IMG/VR virus record: IMGVR_UViG_3300044522_000078
Location: 1 to 40,333 of that record
DNA from: a virus
Strand: one strand, 5' to 3'
Length of the DNA stretch: 40,333 nt
The translations under genes were made by a program, and so were the position numbers. How positions within the stretch are numbered: position 1 is the first letter of the stretch; every line of letters starts with the position of its first letter. The notes beneath the pieces are model-generated. The model was not told where the DNA came from. It made no database searches and saw only the letters and a list, made by a program, of their open reading frames with translations. Shown piece by piece: positions 1 through 7,190 of this stretch.

Positions 1-1713
1 AGAGTCTCAGCAGCCGCAGAGATATTTAGTTTAGTTAAAGACAAGGTATTAACAGCCTTTAGTATTGGTTTTAGAATTATGGACGCGGAGTATAATGCTG
101 CAGCCGAAGTATTCATGATCAAAGAGCTAGAGTTAGTTGAAATTTCAATTGTTTCAGTACCATGCAATCAGAATACTGTATTTAGTTTATCTAAGGCGTT
201 TGACAACACCGAAGACTACAGTAAATTTAAAGAGCAATTTGCACCCAACGGCACTTCAGCTAAAGGGCTAGAATCCACAACGGAAGCAATGAGCACAACA
301 CAAAAGGAATGGAAAATGAATCCAGAAGAACTAAAGCAAATGCTTGCTGACGCTGCCAACAGTGCTGCCGAACAAGCCACCAAGTCTCTACTAGCGGCTC
401 AAGCTGCTCAATCAGAAAAAGCTCTTTCAGAAGCCAAGGCTACTGCAGATCTAGAAGCTAAGATTAAAGCTGCAGTTGCTGCTTCAATCCAGACCGTTGA
501 TACCGGTGCTGAGCGTCTTCTAGCTGAAGTTACAAAGCGTCTTGAAGATCAAAACACAGAATCAAAGTCTGCTCTAGCAGGTCTAGAAGCAGCTATTGCT
601 GAAAAGACAGCTGAACTAGCCAAGATCCAAGCAAGCAAGATGCAATTTGCTGGCGATAAGGGTGGCGAAGCCTCTACATATCAAGAACGTGAAACAGCTG
701 TTCTACTAAGCAAGATCACAGGTAAGAGCATTGCTGATACCAAGTACGGCAGCTTAATCATGACTAAGAATAATAATGTTGGTGGTCACTTACCTACCAC
801 TTCTGGTCAGTCAGTTTGGGAACTAGAAGTTTCTCTTAACATGGAAGCTGAAGTCCGTAGACGTCTAGTCATTGCACCTAATATTCGTGCAATTTCAATG
901 AAGACCAACGTAATGACCATCCCTGTTAATCCAGAAGCTGGTCTAGCAACTTGGGTTACCAACGCAAACTTTGGCGCTGTTCCAGCTACCCTAGGTGCTG
1001 CAGGTGCTTCAGCCGGTACTACCGCTACTCATCAAGTTAAGGAAATCACCCTTAATGCATATAAGCTAGCTACCAATGAGTACATGAACTATGAAGAAGA
1101 AGAAGATAGTCTACTAGTTCTAATGCCTATCGTTCGTGACGCTATGGTTCGCCGTGTTGCTCGTGCTGTTGACCGTGCATATCTATACGGTGCTGGTCAA
1201 GGTGGCGATCCTGTCAAAGGTCTAGCTACTTGGGCTTCAGCTGGCAGCGTATTTGCAGGTACTACTGCTGTTACCGGTGCTTCTTCAGGTATCGTAACTG
1301 TTGCTGCTCTACGTACACTACGTAAAGATCTAGGTGCTTGGGGTCTTGATCCTGCTGAAATCGTATTCGCAGTCTCTACTGACGTATACTATCAGTTACT
1401 AGAAGATACAACCTTCCAAACCATGAACCAAGTTGGCGTACAAGCTACCTTACTAACTGGTCAAATCGGTTCTATCGGTAACTCACCAGTTCTAGTTAGC
1501 GGTGAATTCGCTACTAAGGCTACTGGTACTATGGGTGCTATCTGCTTCGCACCTGGTAACTTCCTAGCTGGTAATCAGCGTGGTCTACGTTTTGATACTC
1601 AAGAACTAGTTGAGACTCAGCGTCGTGTTCTAGTTGCTAGCCTACGTACTGGTATGACTCAAGTCACTACCAATCTAGGTAATGGCGTTGCTAAGCTAAT
1701 TCACACAGCTTAA
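1..1713 (+). CDS. Prohead protease-scaffold-major capsid fusion (5' partial)
   Basis: The reading frame is open from base 1, so the true start lies upstream; the first in-frame Met (79) is internal. The first ~50 codons match the end of an HK97-type prohead protease (peptidase U35): a serine in an A-F-S-I-G-F context near codon 21, then the typical E-L-V-E-I-S-I-V-S-V-P-C-N segment. A long Ala/Glu/Lys-rich, coiled-coil-like stretch follows (about 290-640), as in a scaffold or delta domain. From about 650 the protein is an HK97-fold capsid subunit ending at 1713. In such fusions the protease cleaves itself and the scaffold away during prohead maturation. The capsid part has strong CTA (Leu) and CGT (Arg) codon preference, unlike its neighbours, as expected for the most abundant protein. 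Family assignment is from motif recognition and gene order; the catalytic His lies outside the window. Confidence 0.88.
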   Translation, partial: RVSAAAEIFSLVKDKVLTAFSIGFRIMDAEYNAAAEVFMIKELELVEISIVSVPCNQNTVFSLSKAFDNTEDYSKFKEQFAPNGTSAKGLESTTEAMSTTQKEWKMNPEELKQMLADAANSAAEQATKSLLAAQAAQSEKALSEAKATADLEAKIKAAVAASIQTVDTGAERLLAEVTKRLEDQNTESKSALAGLEAAIAEKTAELAKIQASKMQFAGDKGGEASTYQERETAVLLSKITGKSIADTKYGSLIMTKNNNVGGHLPTTSGQSVWELEVSLNMEAEVRRRLVIAPNIRAISMKTNVMTIPVNPEAGLATWVTNANFGAVPATLGAAGASAGTTATHQVKEITLNAYKLATNEYMNYEEEEDSLLVLMPIVRDAMVRRVARAVDRAYLYGAGQGGDPVKGLATWASAGSVFAGTTAVTGASSGIVTVAALRTLRKDLGAWGLDPAEIVFAVSTDVYYQLLEDTTFQTMNQVGVQATLLTGQIGSIGNSPVLVSGEFATKATGTMGAICFAPGNFLAGNQRGLRFDTQELVETQRRVLVASLRTGMTQVTTNLGNGVAKLIHTA

Positions 1714-1725
1714 TAGCTAAAACTT

Positions 1726-1755
1726 AAGGATAGGGAACTTCGGTTCCCTATCTTT
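1726..1755 (+). terminator. Intrinsic terminator after capsid gene
   Basis: A perfect 10-bp stem (1729-1738 with 1743-1752) is closed by a TTCG tetraloop, extended by three A/G-T pairs, and runs into a T-rich stretch (TCTTTTCT). It sits 13 bases after the capsid stop. It probably gives partial termination, so the abundant capsid mRNA exceeds that of the connector and tail genes downstream. Confidence 0.8.
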
Positions 1756-1780
1756 TCTAAGGCCTGAGCCTTAGAAAAGA
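1751..1780 (+). other. Second perfect hairpin overlapping the terminator tail
   Basis: A 13-bp perfect inverted repeat (1751-1763 and 1768-1780) with a CTGA loop lies directly downstream. Its left arm is the T-rich tail of the preceding terminator, and bases 1751-1755 belong to both structures, so the two hairpins compete. It ends 14 bases before the next start codon, just ahead of its AAAAGGA ribosome site. It has no T-run of its own. A role in readthrough, mRNA end protection or RNase III processing is inference. Confidence 0.65.
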
Positions 1781-1794
1781 TAAAAGGAAAACAT

Positions 1795-2424
1795 ATGGGA
1801 CTAAGTCTAGTAACACTCGCAGAATATAAAGCCTACGTAGGAATTACTAGTACTACACAGGATGTTTCTATTAATTCTCTTATTCCAGCAGTTAGTAACT
1901 TAGTAAAACTAATCTGCCGTAGAACTTTTGTAGATTATGTAGATACCATGAAGGTAGAAGTGTTTAAAGGCGGTCCAGTACTTAATGTAGCTGAAACCCC
2001 TCTAATATCCGTAAGCACTCTTGAATACTCTTTAGACTATGGTAGTACATATACTGAATTAGTAGAATTTACTGATTTTGCTGTAGATCAAGAAACTAGT
2101 CAAATTGTTCCAATTAAAGCAATGAATTACTATCCTGACTACTATGCTGGAACCGGTACTACATTACGCTACAATCCTAGTCCTGAATTTCCTAAACGTA
2201 TTAATGGTTACAGAGTAACTTATACTGCAGGATATGAAACAATTCCTTATGACTTAAAGATGGCCGTAATGGATTTAATCTCTTACCAGCTTAAAGGTGA
2301 TGCCGCCGTTAAGTCTCAAAAACCAGTCGGTTCTAATACTATGCAAATTGAGTATATTCTTAATACTCATTTACCTGCGCACATTAAACGCGTATTAGAT
2401 CAGTATACTGAAAGCTATAATTAA
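1795..2424 (+). CDS. Head-tail connector protein (HK97 gp6-like)
   Basis: This 209-residue protein begins with a pattern typical of phage gp6-like connectors: an L-x-E-Y-K-A-Y start, a short helix with S-x-N-S-L-I-P-A-V, then C-R-R-T-F-V-D-Y. Proteins of this family form a ring under the portal and join the filled head to the tail. Its position directly after the capsid gene fits. The start at 1795 is preceded by AAAAGGA at good spacing. It is longer than many family members because of a beta-rich middle segment (about residues 50-140). It is separated by two bases from the next gene, so translation is probably coupled. I am fairly sure of the family, less so of the exact ring position. Confidence 0.75.
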   Translation: MGLSLVTLAEYKAYVGITSTTQDVSINSLIPAVSNLVKLICRRTFVDYVDTMKVEVFKGGPVLNVAETPLISVSTLEYSLDYGSTYTELVEFTDFAVDQETSQIVPIKAMNYYPDYYAGTGTTLRYNPSPEFPKRINGYRVTYTAGYETIPYDLKMAVMDLISYQLKGDAAVKSQKPVGSNTMQIEYILNTHLPAHIKRVLDQYTESYN

Positions 2425-2426
2425 TC

Positions 2427-4184
2427 ATGAGTAAAGAAGAAGCAACTACTGCTATTAATAGAGTAATTATAGACTGTCTACAAGATAAAGAAGTACGAAA
2501 AAATCTAGATTCAGAGTACCATATATTAGATATATCTTTAAGAAGTCTGGAAGTAGCTAATAATAGAGGCGGGACTTCTCCCAAAATATTATGGAGTTCT
2601 TACTGGAAATTCTTTGTAGCTGTACGTAGTGACTGTAGTAGTAGAGGCTGTGTAGTATCTACACTAGAAACAGCATTAGAAAAATTATCTAAAGGTCGAG
2701 GGGTTTGCCTAATAGGTGATAATCTATTAGCATGTAGAAACTTCAATACTGCACGAGATTTTATATCTAAAATATCAGAAACTCCTGAACTTATTGATGA
2801 TCCTAGTTTTGGACAATCATATAGAGAGCGTACTTTAAGCGAATTACAGACTGAATATGATATTCCTGCTACTATGGATAAAAATTTAAGTATATTAAAA
2901 GGTAAGGCGTATATACAAGCAAATGGAAGAATAGGTCAAATAGCTGAGGTACCTAATCCAAATGATCCAAGTAAACCAAAGCACGTATGGTTTGAAGAAC
3001 CTAATTTAGGTCCTTTCTCTGAAGTAGCTTACTATAATAGTAGAGAAGATGAATTAAATAAGCTAGTTACTACAGGACCTTTACTAGGTCCACCTAGTTT
3101 TGCAGGTGCACAGGTAACTGTAAAATCTGAAGCTACTGGAATACCTACAGGTCCTACAGAAGGTAGTAGTAGTTCAGCTATGCGAGAAATCACTATATAT
3201 ATAGATAAAGATGGTAAAAGGTACCCTTTTATAAAGCGTAATAGATTATCTGTTTTAGATCTAGGACATGCATATCTTAGTTGGTCCGAAACAGGCAGAA
3301 CCCCTCTAGGAGAGAAATTAGCGCGTATATCACAGCAAGCTATAAATTTTGACAGCACTACATCTGCCGCAATACATAGTATTATTAATAAATACCAAAA
3401 AGACTTAAACGATCATCATAGTACTGTAAAATGGACATTTTATAATGGAGTACCAAGCTCTGGCATAGAAAGCGATAGTGCAACTACTGTTATTAAAATG
3501 TCGGTGGGATACGTAGTTTTAACTGTACAACATCATAAACAGAATAATGCCCTAGCTGTGCATGAGGGACGAATTAGAGATGCAGTAGAAGCACAGTTAA
3601 TAAATTTAATTAAAGATATCCCTGGTAGTAATACTATTAGTCAAGATATCGTAGAAGGTATTACTAATAGAGTATTAAAAAAATTAGGTGGTAAACCTAG
3701 AAAACTAAAACCTCATATACCTATTAAAGATAAGGTATATGTAGAACCTATAATTGCAAAAGCTACTACTACCGCAGTATCTGGTCCTAAAAAGACTAAG
3801 AAATCAGTTTCTGGCTCTAGGCCTCCTCCAATTCGTATTAGTAGTACTGGACGTTTTGTTAGCTTAATATCTTTACAAAATCTCCTTAATCAAAACTTAG
3901 CCTCTCAGATTCAGCAAAATATGGGCATTGGTGCCCGCAAAGATATTCTTAATTATCGTAGTGGACGTCTAGCAGGTTCTGCGACAGTAGAGAAAATGAG
4001 CGCTTCTAGAGAGGGTATGATTACTGCGTTCTACTCTTATATGCGTAATCCATACGCTACTTTCTCAGTAGGTGGGGCACAGTCAAATCCAGCTAGTAGA
4101 GACCCTAAACTGCTAATATCTAAGTCAATTAGAGAAATTGGAGCCACAATGGTTGGAAATAGAATGAGGGCGGTATTAGTATGA
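2427..4184 (+). CDS. Putative neck / tail-completion protein, 585 aa
   Basis: I do not recognise the full protein. Its slot between the connector and the tail terminator is where HK97 gp10-like tail-completion proteins lie. The last ~110 residues show what I would expect of such a protein: a Y-R-S-G-R-L-A-G-S motif, a Y-x-N-P-Y-A-T-F segment and a helical Ser/Ile-rich end. The N-terminal ~450 residues look like separate modules: a helical Lys/Glu-rich start, a Pro/Gly/Ser linker (about 200-255), a mixed alpha/beta part with an H-H motif near 370, and a basic Pro-rich linker (about 420-470). It uses AGA and TTA codons heavily, unlike the capsid gene. It overlaps the next gene by four bases (ATGA). 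Role inferred mainly from position. Confidence 0.5.
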   Translation: MSKEEATTAINRVIIDCLQDKEVRKNLDSEYHILDISLRSLEVANNRGGTSPKILWSSYWKFFVAVRSDCSSRGCVVSTLETALEKLSKGRGVCLIGDNLLACRNFNTARDFISKISETPELIDDPSFGQSYRERTLSELQTEYDIPATMDKNLSILKGKAYIQANGRIGQIAEVPNPNDPSKPKHVWFEEPNLGPFSEVAYYNSREDELNKLVTTGPLLGPPSFAGAQVTVKSEATGIPTGPTEGSSSSAMREITIYIDKDGKRYPFIKRNRLSVLDLGHAYLSWSETGRTPLGEKLARISQQAINFDSTTSAAIHSIINKYQKDLNDHHSTVKWTFYNGVPSSGIESDSATTVIKMSVGYVVLTVQHHKQNNALAVHEGRIRDAVEAQLINLIKDIPGSNTISQDIVEGITNRVLKKLGGKPRKLKPHIPIKDKVYVEPIIAKATTTAVSGPKKTKKSVSGSRPPPIRISSTGRFVSLISLQNLLNQNLASQIQQNMGIGARKDILNYRSGRLAGSATVEKMSASREGMITAFYSYMRNPYATFSVGGAQSNPASRDPKLLISKSIREIGATMVGNRMRAVLV

Positions 4185-4618
4185 GTAGAAGAACAAGCAT
4201 TGTAAAAGCCCTCGCTGAAAAATTCAAAGTTATTGATGGCTCCACAGGATACAAAACTAATATTTTTAACAACTCATCTCCGAAACTAAAGTTTTGGGAT
4301 GAGACCAACGATTTCCCTTCGGTCTTCGTCGTAGCCGGATCAGAAGCTCGCGAATATCATCCTAGTAATTTTACCTGGGGGTATTTAGGTATAAGCCTTA
4401 AGGTTTACTGTAAAGGCGAAGATTCCCAACAACTACTGGAAGACCTATTAGAAGATGTAGAAAATGTTATTGATGCTAATCGTGTACTAGTATATGATGA
4501 AACCAATGGGTATGAAACTACAGAAATTTTAATAACTTCTATCACCACAGATGAGGGCCTTCTAGCCCCGTATGCAATTGGAGAAATTAATCTCCAAATT
4601 AGATACCAAATTATGTAA
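4181..4618 (+). CDS. Tail terminator protein (lambda gpU-like)
   Basis: This 145-residue protein fits the tail-terminator slot just before the tail tube gene. It has an N-terminal helix (I-V-K-A-L-A-E-K-F), a beta strand with F-P-S-V-F-V-V-A-G, a strand with L-G-I-S-L-K-V-Y, an acidic helix (E-D-L-L-E-D-V-E) and a final strand with I-N-L-Q-I-R-Y-Q. That alpha/beta order is typical of minor tail protein U-like proteins, which cap the growing tube and bind the head. It starts inside the upstream stop (ATGA overlap) with GAGGG upstream, so translation is coupled. Sequence identity to named members is weak by eye; order and fold pattern carry the call. Confidence 0.65.
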   Translation: MSRRTSIVKALAEKFKVIDGSTGYKTNIFNNSSPKLKFWDETNDFPSVFVVAGSEAREYHPSNFTWGYLGISLKVYCKGEDSQQLLEDLLEDVENVIDANRVLVYDETNGYETTEILITSITTDEGLLAPYAIGEINLQIRYQIM

Positions 4619-4637
4619 TTTTCTAGTTTATAAAAAG

Positions 4638-4666
4638 TTCACGCAGATAAATATCTAGCTTATACT
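4638..4666 (+). promoter_or_regulatory. Candidate sigma-70 promoter before tail tube gene
   Basis: TTCACG (4638-4643) and TATACT (4661-4666) are separated by 17 bases, four and five matches to the consensus hexamers. It lies in the 80-base gap before the tail tube start at 4699. It lacks the TGN extension seen in the three stronger promoters of this window. The tube protein is needed in high copy, so an extra promoter would make sense, but the match is only moderate. Confidence 0.4.
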
Positions 4667-4698
4667 TCAAGTAGACTTCTACCTCTCAGGAGAAATCA

Positions 4699-6198
4699 AT
4701 GGCAACAAGTAATATTAATCTAAGTAGAAATACAAAAGTATACTTCACAACAAATGTAAATACATCGGGTATTATTGCAGATGCAGACTTTACTACATCT
4801 AATACATACCAAATCCAAGTATTAGATGGATTTTCCTTCAACCAAGGAACCTCACAGTCAACGATTCAGATCTCTGAAGCGGGCAATAATCCTAGTCGTG
4901 GACAGCGTGCTTTCAATACATCTTTAAATCCAGTAGACTTTTCATTCTCAACTTATATTCGTCCTGTATTAACAACAGGCACTGCAGGCCCAGTTACATC
5001 AGCAGAAAAAGTATTATGGAATGCTTTATTCGGTGAAGTTTCTTTAGATGCTGCAGGAGTGGGGGTAACTAGTCTTACTAGAATAGCACAAGTTACTGGA
5101 ACTGGAACTGCTGCTACTACTTCAAGTACTGCTTCCCCACAAGCTACCTTAGTACTATCAGCTGCTATAACGAAGAGGGTTAATACCACTAGCACTACCG
5201 GGGTAGCTGTATCTAAAGGTGATATTATTAATATTACTGGAGCAGATATTGATGCCTTTAATAGACCTGTAAAGATTATTTCAGATGTAGCAGCTACAGA
5301 TACAGCTATTTACACTGTAGAGTATTTTATGGCTCCAGTTACTACCAGCACAGTTACTGTGACAAGTGCTAAAGCGTATGCAGGTCAGTGGGCCCAGGGA
5401 AATACTAGCACTACTGCTGCACTCAATTCTAGTTATGTTAGTACTATGGGTGCCAATAAGAATCAGTTACAAAAATTCGGAATGCTATTCGTAGTTGATA
5501 ATGTTACCTATGCTGTTGATAACTGTGCTATGGATCAAGCATCCATTGCGTTCGGATTAGATACTATTGCTACATGTGCTTGGACTGGTAAAGGTACGTC
5601 TCTAAGAACTTCTACAGCATCTATTACTGCTAGTACTGCAAATGTAAAAGCAGCATATATTACTAATAAACTATCTACGATGGTTCTAAATAGTAATATT
5701 GGTGGTGATCTATATACCACCACTGCCTCTAAACCGTATACTATTCCTATTACTGGCGGCACTATTACTATTAGTAATAATATTACATATCAAACACCTA
5801 CTAATCTAGCAGTTGTTAATGTACCTATCGGATACTATACAGGCCAACGTGCTATTAGTGGTAATGTAACAGCATATTTACGTACTGGAGATGATAGTAC
5901 TAATTCAGGATCCTTATTAACTACTCTACTAGCTAATGTCACAGGTACTGAGGGCGTAGAACCTAAGTATTATGTGAAACTAGAAATGGGCGGCGTAGGC
6001 TCAGCTAATAGAGTAGACTTCGAAATGCCTGCTGTAGTACTACAAATTCCTGCTGTAAATATTGCAGACGTAGTTGCTACTACTATTAATTTCTCTGCTC
6101 AAGGTTTTAACCCTGACGTAAAAGGACAGCAATTATTTGATATTACTAAATCTAACGAATTACTAATTCGTTACTATTCAAATACTAGTTCAACTTAA
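4699..6198 (+). CDS. Major tail tube protein
   Basis: This 499-residue protein lies between the tail terminator and the chaperone pair, the standard site of the tube protein, and a transcription terminator follows it. The N-terminus (about 1-90) has tube-like strands, with a Q-V-L-D-G-F-S-F segment and L-N-P-V-D-F-S-F-S-T-Y. A Thr/Ala/Val-rich middle (about 130-230) looks like an inserted beta domain. The C-terminal part (about 400-499) returns to a tube-like pattern (Y-Y-V-K-L-E-M-G-G, then V-D-F-E-M-P). It stacks as rings around the tape measure to form the DNA channel. It is about twice the length of lambda gpV, which suggests a decoration domain on the tail surface. The start follows a good CAGGAGA ribosome site. 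Confidence 0.75.
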   Translation: MATSNINLSRNTKVYFTTNVNTSGIIADADFTTSNTYQIQVLDGFSFNQGTSQSTIQISEAGNNPSRGQRAFNTSLNPVDFSFSTYIRPVLTTGTAGPVTSAEKVLWNALFGEVSLDAAGVGVTSLTRIAQVTGTGTAATTSSTASPQATLVLSAAITKRVNTTSTTGVAVSKGDIINITGADIDAFNRPVKIISDVAATDTAIYTVEYFMAPVTTSTVTVTSAKAYAGQWAQGNTSTTAALNSSYVSTMGANKNQLQKFGMLFVVDNVTYAVDNCAMDQASIAFGLDTIATCAWTGKGTSLRTSTASITASTANVKAAYITNKLSTMVLNSNIGGDLYTTTASKPYTIPITGGTITISNNITYQTPTNLAVVNVPIGYYTGQRAISGNVTAYLRTGDDSTNSGSLLTTLLANVTGTEGVEPKYYVKLEMGGVGSANRVDFEMPAVVLQIPAVNIADVVATTINFSAQGFNPDVKGQQLFDITKSNELLIRYYSNTSST

Positions 6199-6208
6199 AT
6201 AGTTTCAT

Positions 6209-6240
6209 AGAAGGTGGCTTGATCACCACCTTCTCTTTTT
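6209..6240 (+). terminator. Intrinsic terminator after tail tube gene
   Basis: A perfect 9-bp stem (6209-6217 with 6226-6234) with an 8-base loop is followed by CTTTTT. It lies 10 bases after the tube stop and 25 bases before the chaperone start. It should lower transcription of the chaperone genes relative to the tube gene. Confidence 0.8.
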
Positions 6241-6265
6241 CCATGTATAATAAAGGATATAATCC

Positions 6266-6706
6266 ATGTCAATTGACAAAGTCTCAGTTACTAGTCTATC
6301 ACTAAAATCATTATTAGTTCCTAGTAAGCAAGTTGAAGTTGAGTTCCCTGGTTTTGCAGGCTTCAAAGTCCAACTTAATTTCTTATCACGTGAAACCTTA
6401 GTAGGTATTCGTAAGAAAGCTACTAAAATTACTTTTAAGAATCGCCAACCTACAGAAGAGTTGAATGATGATCTATTTCTACAGTTATATGTAGCTGCAT
6501 CTATCAAAGGCTGGTCTGGTTTTAAATTAATTTATCTAGAGCAATTAGCTCCTGTTGATTTAAAAGGTCAGGATATGGAAGCAGAACTAGAGTTTAGTGA
6601 TGAAAACGCATTATTCTTAATGAAGTCTAGTAGCAACTTTGATTCATGGATTTCGGAGCAGGTAACTGAACTGGGAAACTTTCAGAAATCCAGCGTAGGG
6701 AAGTAA
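6266..6706 (+). CDS. Tail assembly chaperone G-like (0-frame product)
   Basis: This 146-residue protein sits between the tube and tape measure genes, as lambda gpG does. It starts with beta-like segments (S-L-S-L-K-S-L-L-V-P-S, then V-E-V-E-F-P-G-F), followed by helical acidic stretches (E-E-L-N-D-D-L-F-L-Q-L-Y). It carries a -1 slippery site in its last codons (6673-6679). G-like proteins coat the tape measure during tail assembly and are absent from the finished tail. The start at 6266 has AAAGGA upstream. The 0-frame stop lies inside the frameshift stem-loop. The frameshift context makes this call firm even though the sequence itself is divergent. Confidence 0.82.
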   Translation: MSIDKVSVTSLSLKSLLVPSKQVEVEFPGFAGFKVQLNFLSRETLVGIRKKATKITFKNRQPTEELNDDLFLQLYVAASIKGWSGFKLIYLEQLAPVDLKGQDMEAELEFSDENALFLMKSSSNFDSWISEQVTELGNFQKSSVGK

Positions 6707-6721
6707 ACCAACAGCTGGATT
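6673..6721 (+). promoter_or_regulatory. -1 programmed ribosomal frameshift site
   Basis: The heptamer G GGA AAC (6673-6679) lies exactly in the X XXY YYZ phase of the G-like gene (codons CTG GGA AAC). Seven bases later an 8-bp perfect stem begins (6687-6694 paired with 6714-6721, 19-base loop). The -1 frame is open from 6679 to 7056. This matches the lambda G/GT arrangement (GGGAAAG there). Confidence 0.9.
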
Positions 6722-7056
6722 CATATTTTCAAAATAGTTCCGTTAGCATGACTAAGGAACAGTATTTTGAAATGTGTGAAATGCTAGGTACTAATCCTAT
6801 AGATTCCGAGATTCCAATAGAAATAGACGACTTACCTTTAGAAGTACAAGAAGCCATAAATATCTACAGTCATTTAAGAGATGACTGGGATTATACTGGT
6901 GGAAACTATATTGGGAAAAGTCTAATTGGATTTAAAGATATATTAAATATGTATGAAGTAAACAAATCTGACTATAAATATATGTATGAATTAATTATAT
7001 ATATAGATAGAATTAGAGCTAAACAAATACACGATAGTAAACCTAAGACTACTTAA
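6679..7056 (+). CDS. T-domain extension of tail chaperone GT (made by frameshift)
   Basis: This reading frame is entered by -1 slippage at 6673-6679. Base 6679 is read twice, and the full GT product runs 6266-7056, 138 residues from the G frame plus 125 from this one (263 in total). The extension begins L-S-E-I-Q-R-R-E-V-N-Q-Q-L and is rich in Asp, Glu, Tyr and Ile. An ATG at 6748 is in frame but has no recognisable ribosome site, so I do not think it is an independent start. In lambda the T part recruits tube protein to the G-coated tape measure. Termination is immediately followed by a strong terminator. Confidence 0.82.
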   Translation, partial: LSEIQRREVNQQLDSYFQNSSVSMTKEQYFEMCEMLGTNPIDSEIPIEIDDLPLEVQEAINIYSHLRDDWDYTGGNYIGKSLIGFKDILNMYEVNKSDYKYMYELIIYIDRIRAKQIHDSKPKTT

Positions 7057-7083
7057 AAAGCCTCCCTTGTTGGAGGCTTTTTT
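7055..7083 (+). terminator. Intrinsic terminator after chaperone genes
   Basis: An 11-bp stem (7055-7065 with 7072-7082), CTTGTT loop, G+C-rich core GCCTCC/GGAGGC, ending in a T-run. It overlaps the stop codon of the GT frame and separates the chaperone from the tape measure transcription unit. Confidence 0.87.
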
Positions 7084-7106
7084 ACGCCTCGCAGAAAAAT
7101 ACACGC

Positions 7107-7135
7107 TTGACTTATATCATCCTCAATGGTATAAT
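7107..7135 (+). promoter_or_regulatory. Extended -10 sigma-70 promoter for tape measure/tip block
   Basis: TTGACT (7107-7112), 17-base spacer ending in TGG, and perfect TATAAT (7130-7135). The TGN before the -10 makes it an extended -10 promoter. The same layout recurs at 23504 and 28328. It follows a terminator by 23 bases and should drive genes from 7191 onward. Confidence 0.82.
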
Positions 7136-7143
7136 TGTAGCAA

Positions 7144-7157
7144 ATGTGAATACACAT
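7144..7157 (+). other. 5' leader hairpin
   Basis: ATGTG / CACAT with an AATA loop lies within a few bases of the expected transcription start (about 7142) and is followed by a T-run. The stem has only five pairs and is probably too weak to terminate. It may protect the 5' end of the mRNA. Confidence 0.45.
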
Positions 7158-7190
7158 AATTTTTTTATACTGGCGGTACCAGGAGTAAAT

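Noticed and set aside
1751-1780. Second hairpin after capsid as a terminator
   Set aside because: The stem is perfect but no T-run follows on either strand; kept as a possible competing or processing hairpin.
6219-6251. Promoter before the chaperone gene (TTGATC ... TATAAT)
   Set aside because: The spacing is 21 bases and the -35 lies within the terminator loop; no 16-18 base alternative has a good -35.
6270-6310. TTGACA within the start of the chaperone gene as a -35 box
   Set aside because: No -10-like hexamer at the right distance; lies inside the coding sequence.
6748-7056. Independent gene starting at ATG 6748
   Set aside because: No ribosome site, and the frame is continuous with a frameshift exit at 6679; it is the T-domain of GT.
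7107-7190. TTG start at 7107 extending the tape measure by 28 residues
   Set aside because: The TTG is the -35 box of a strong promoter, so transcription starts downstream of it; ATG 7191 has a proper AGGAG site.
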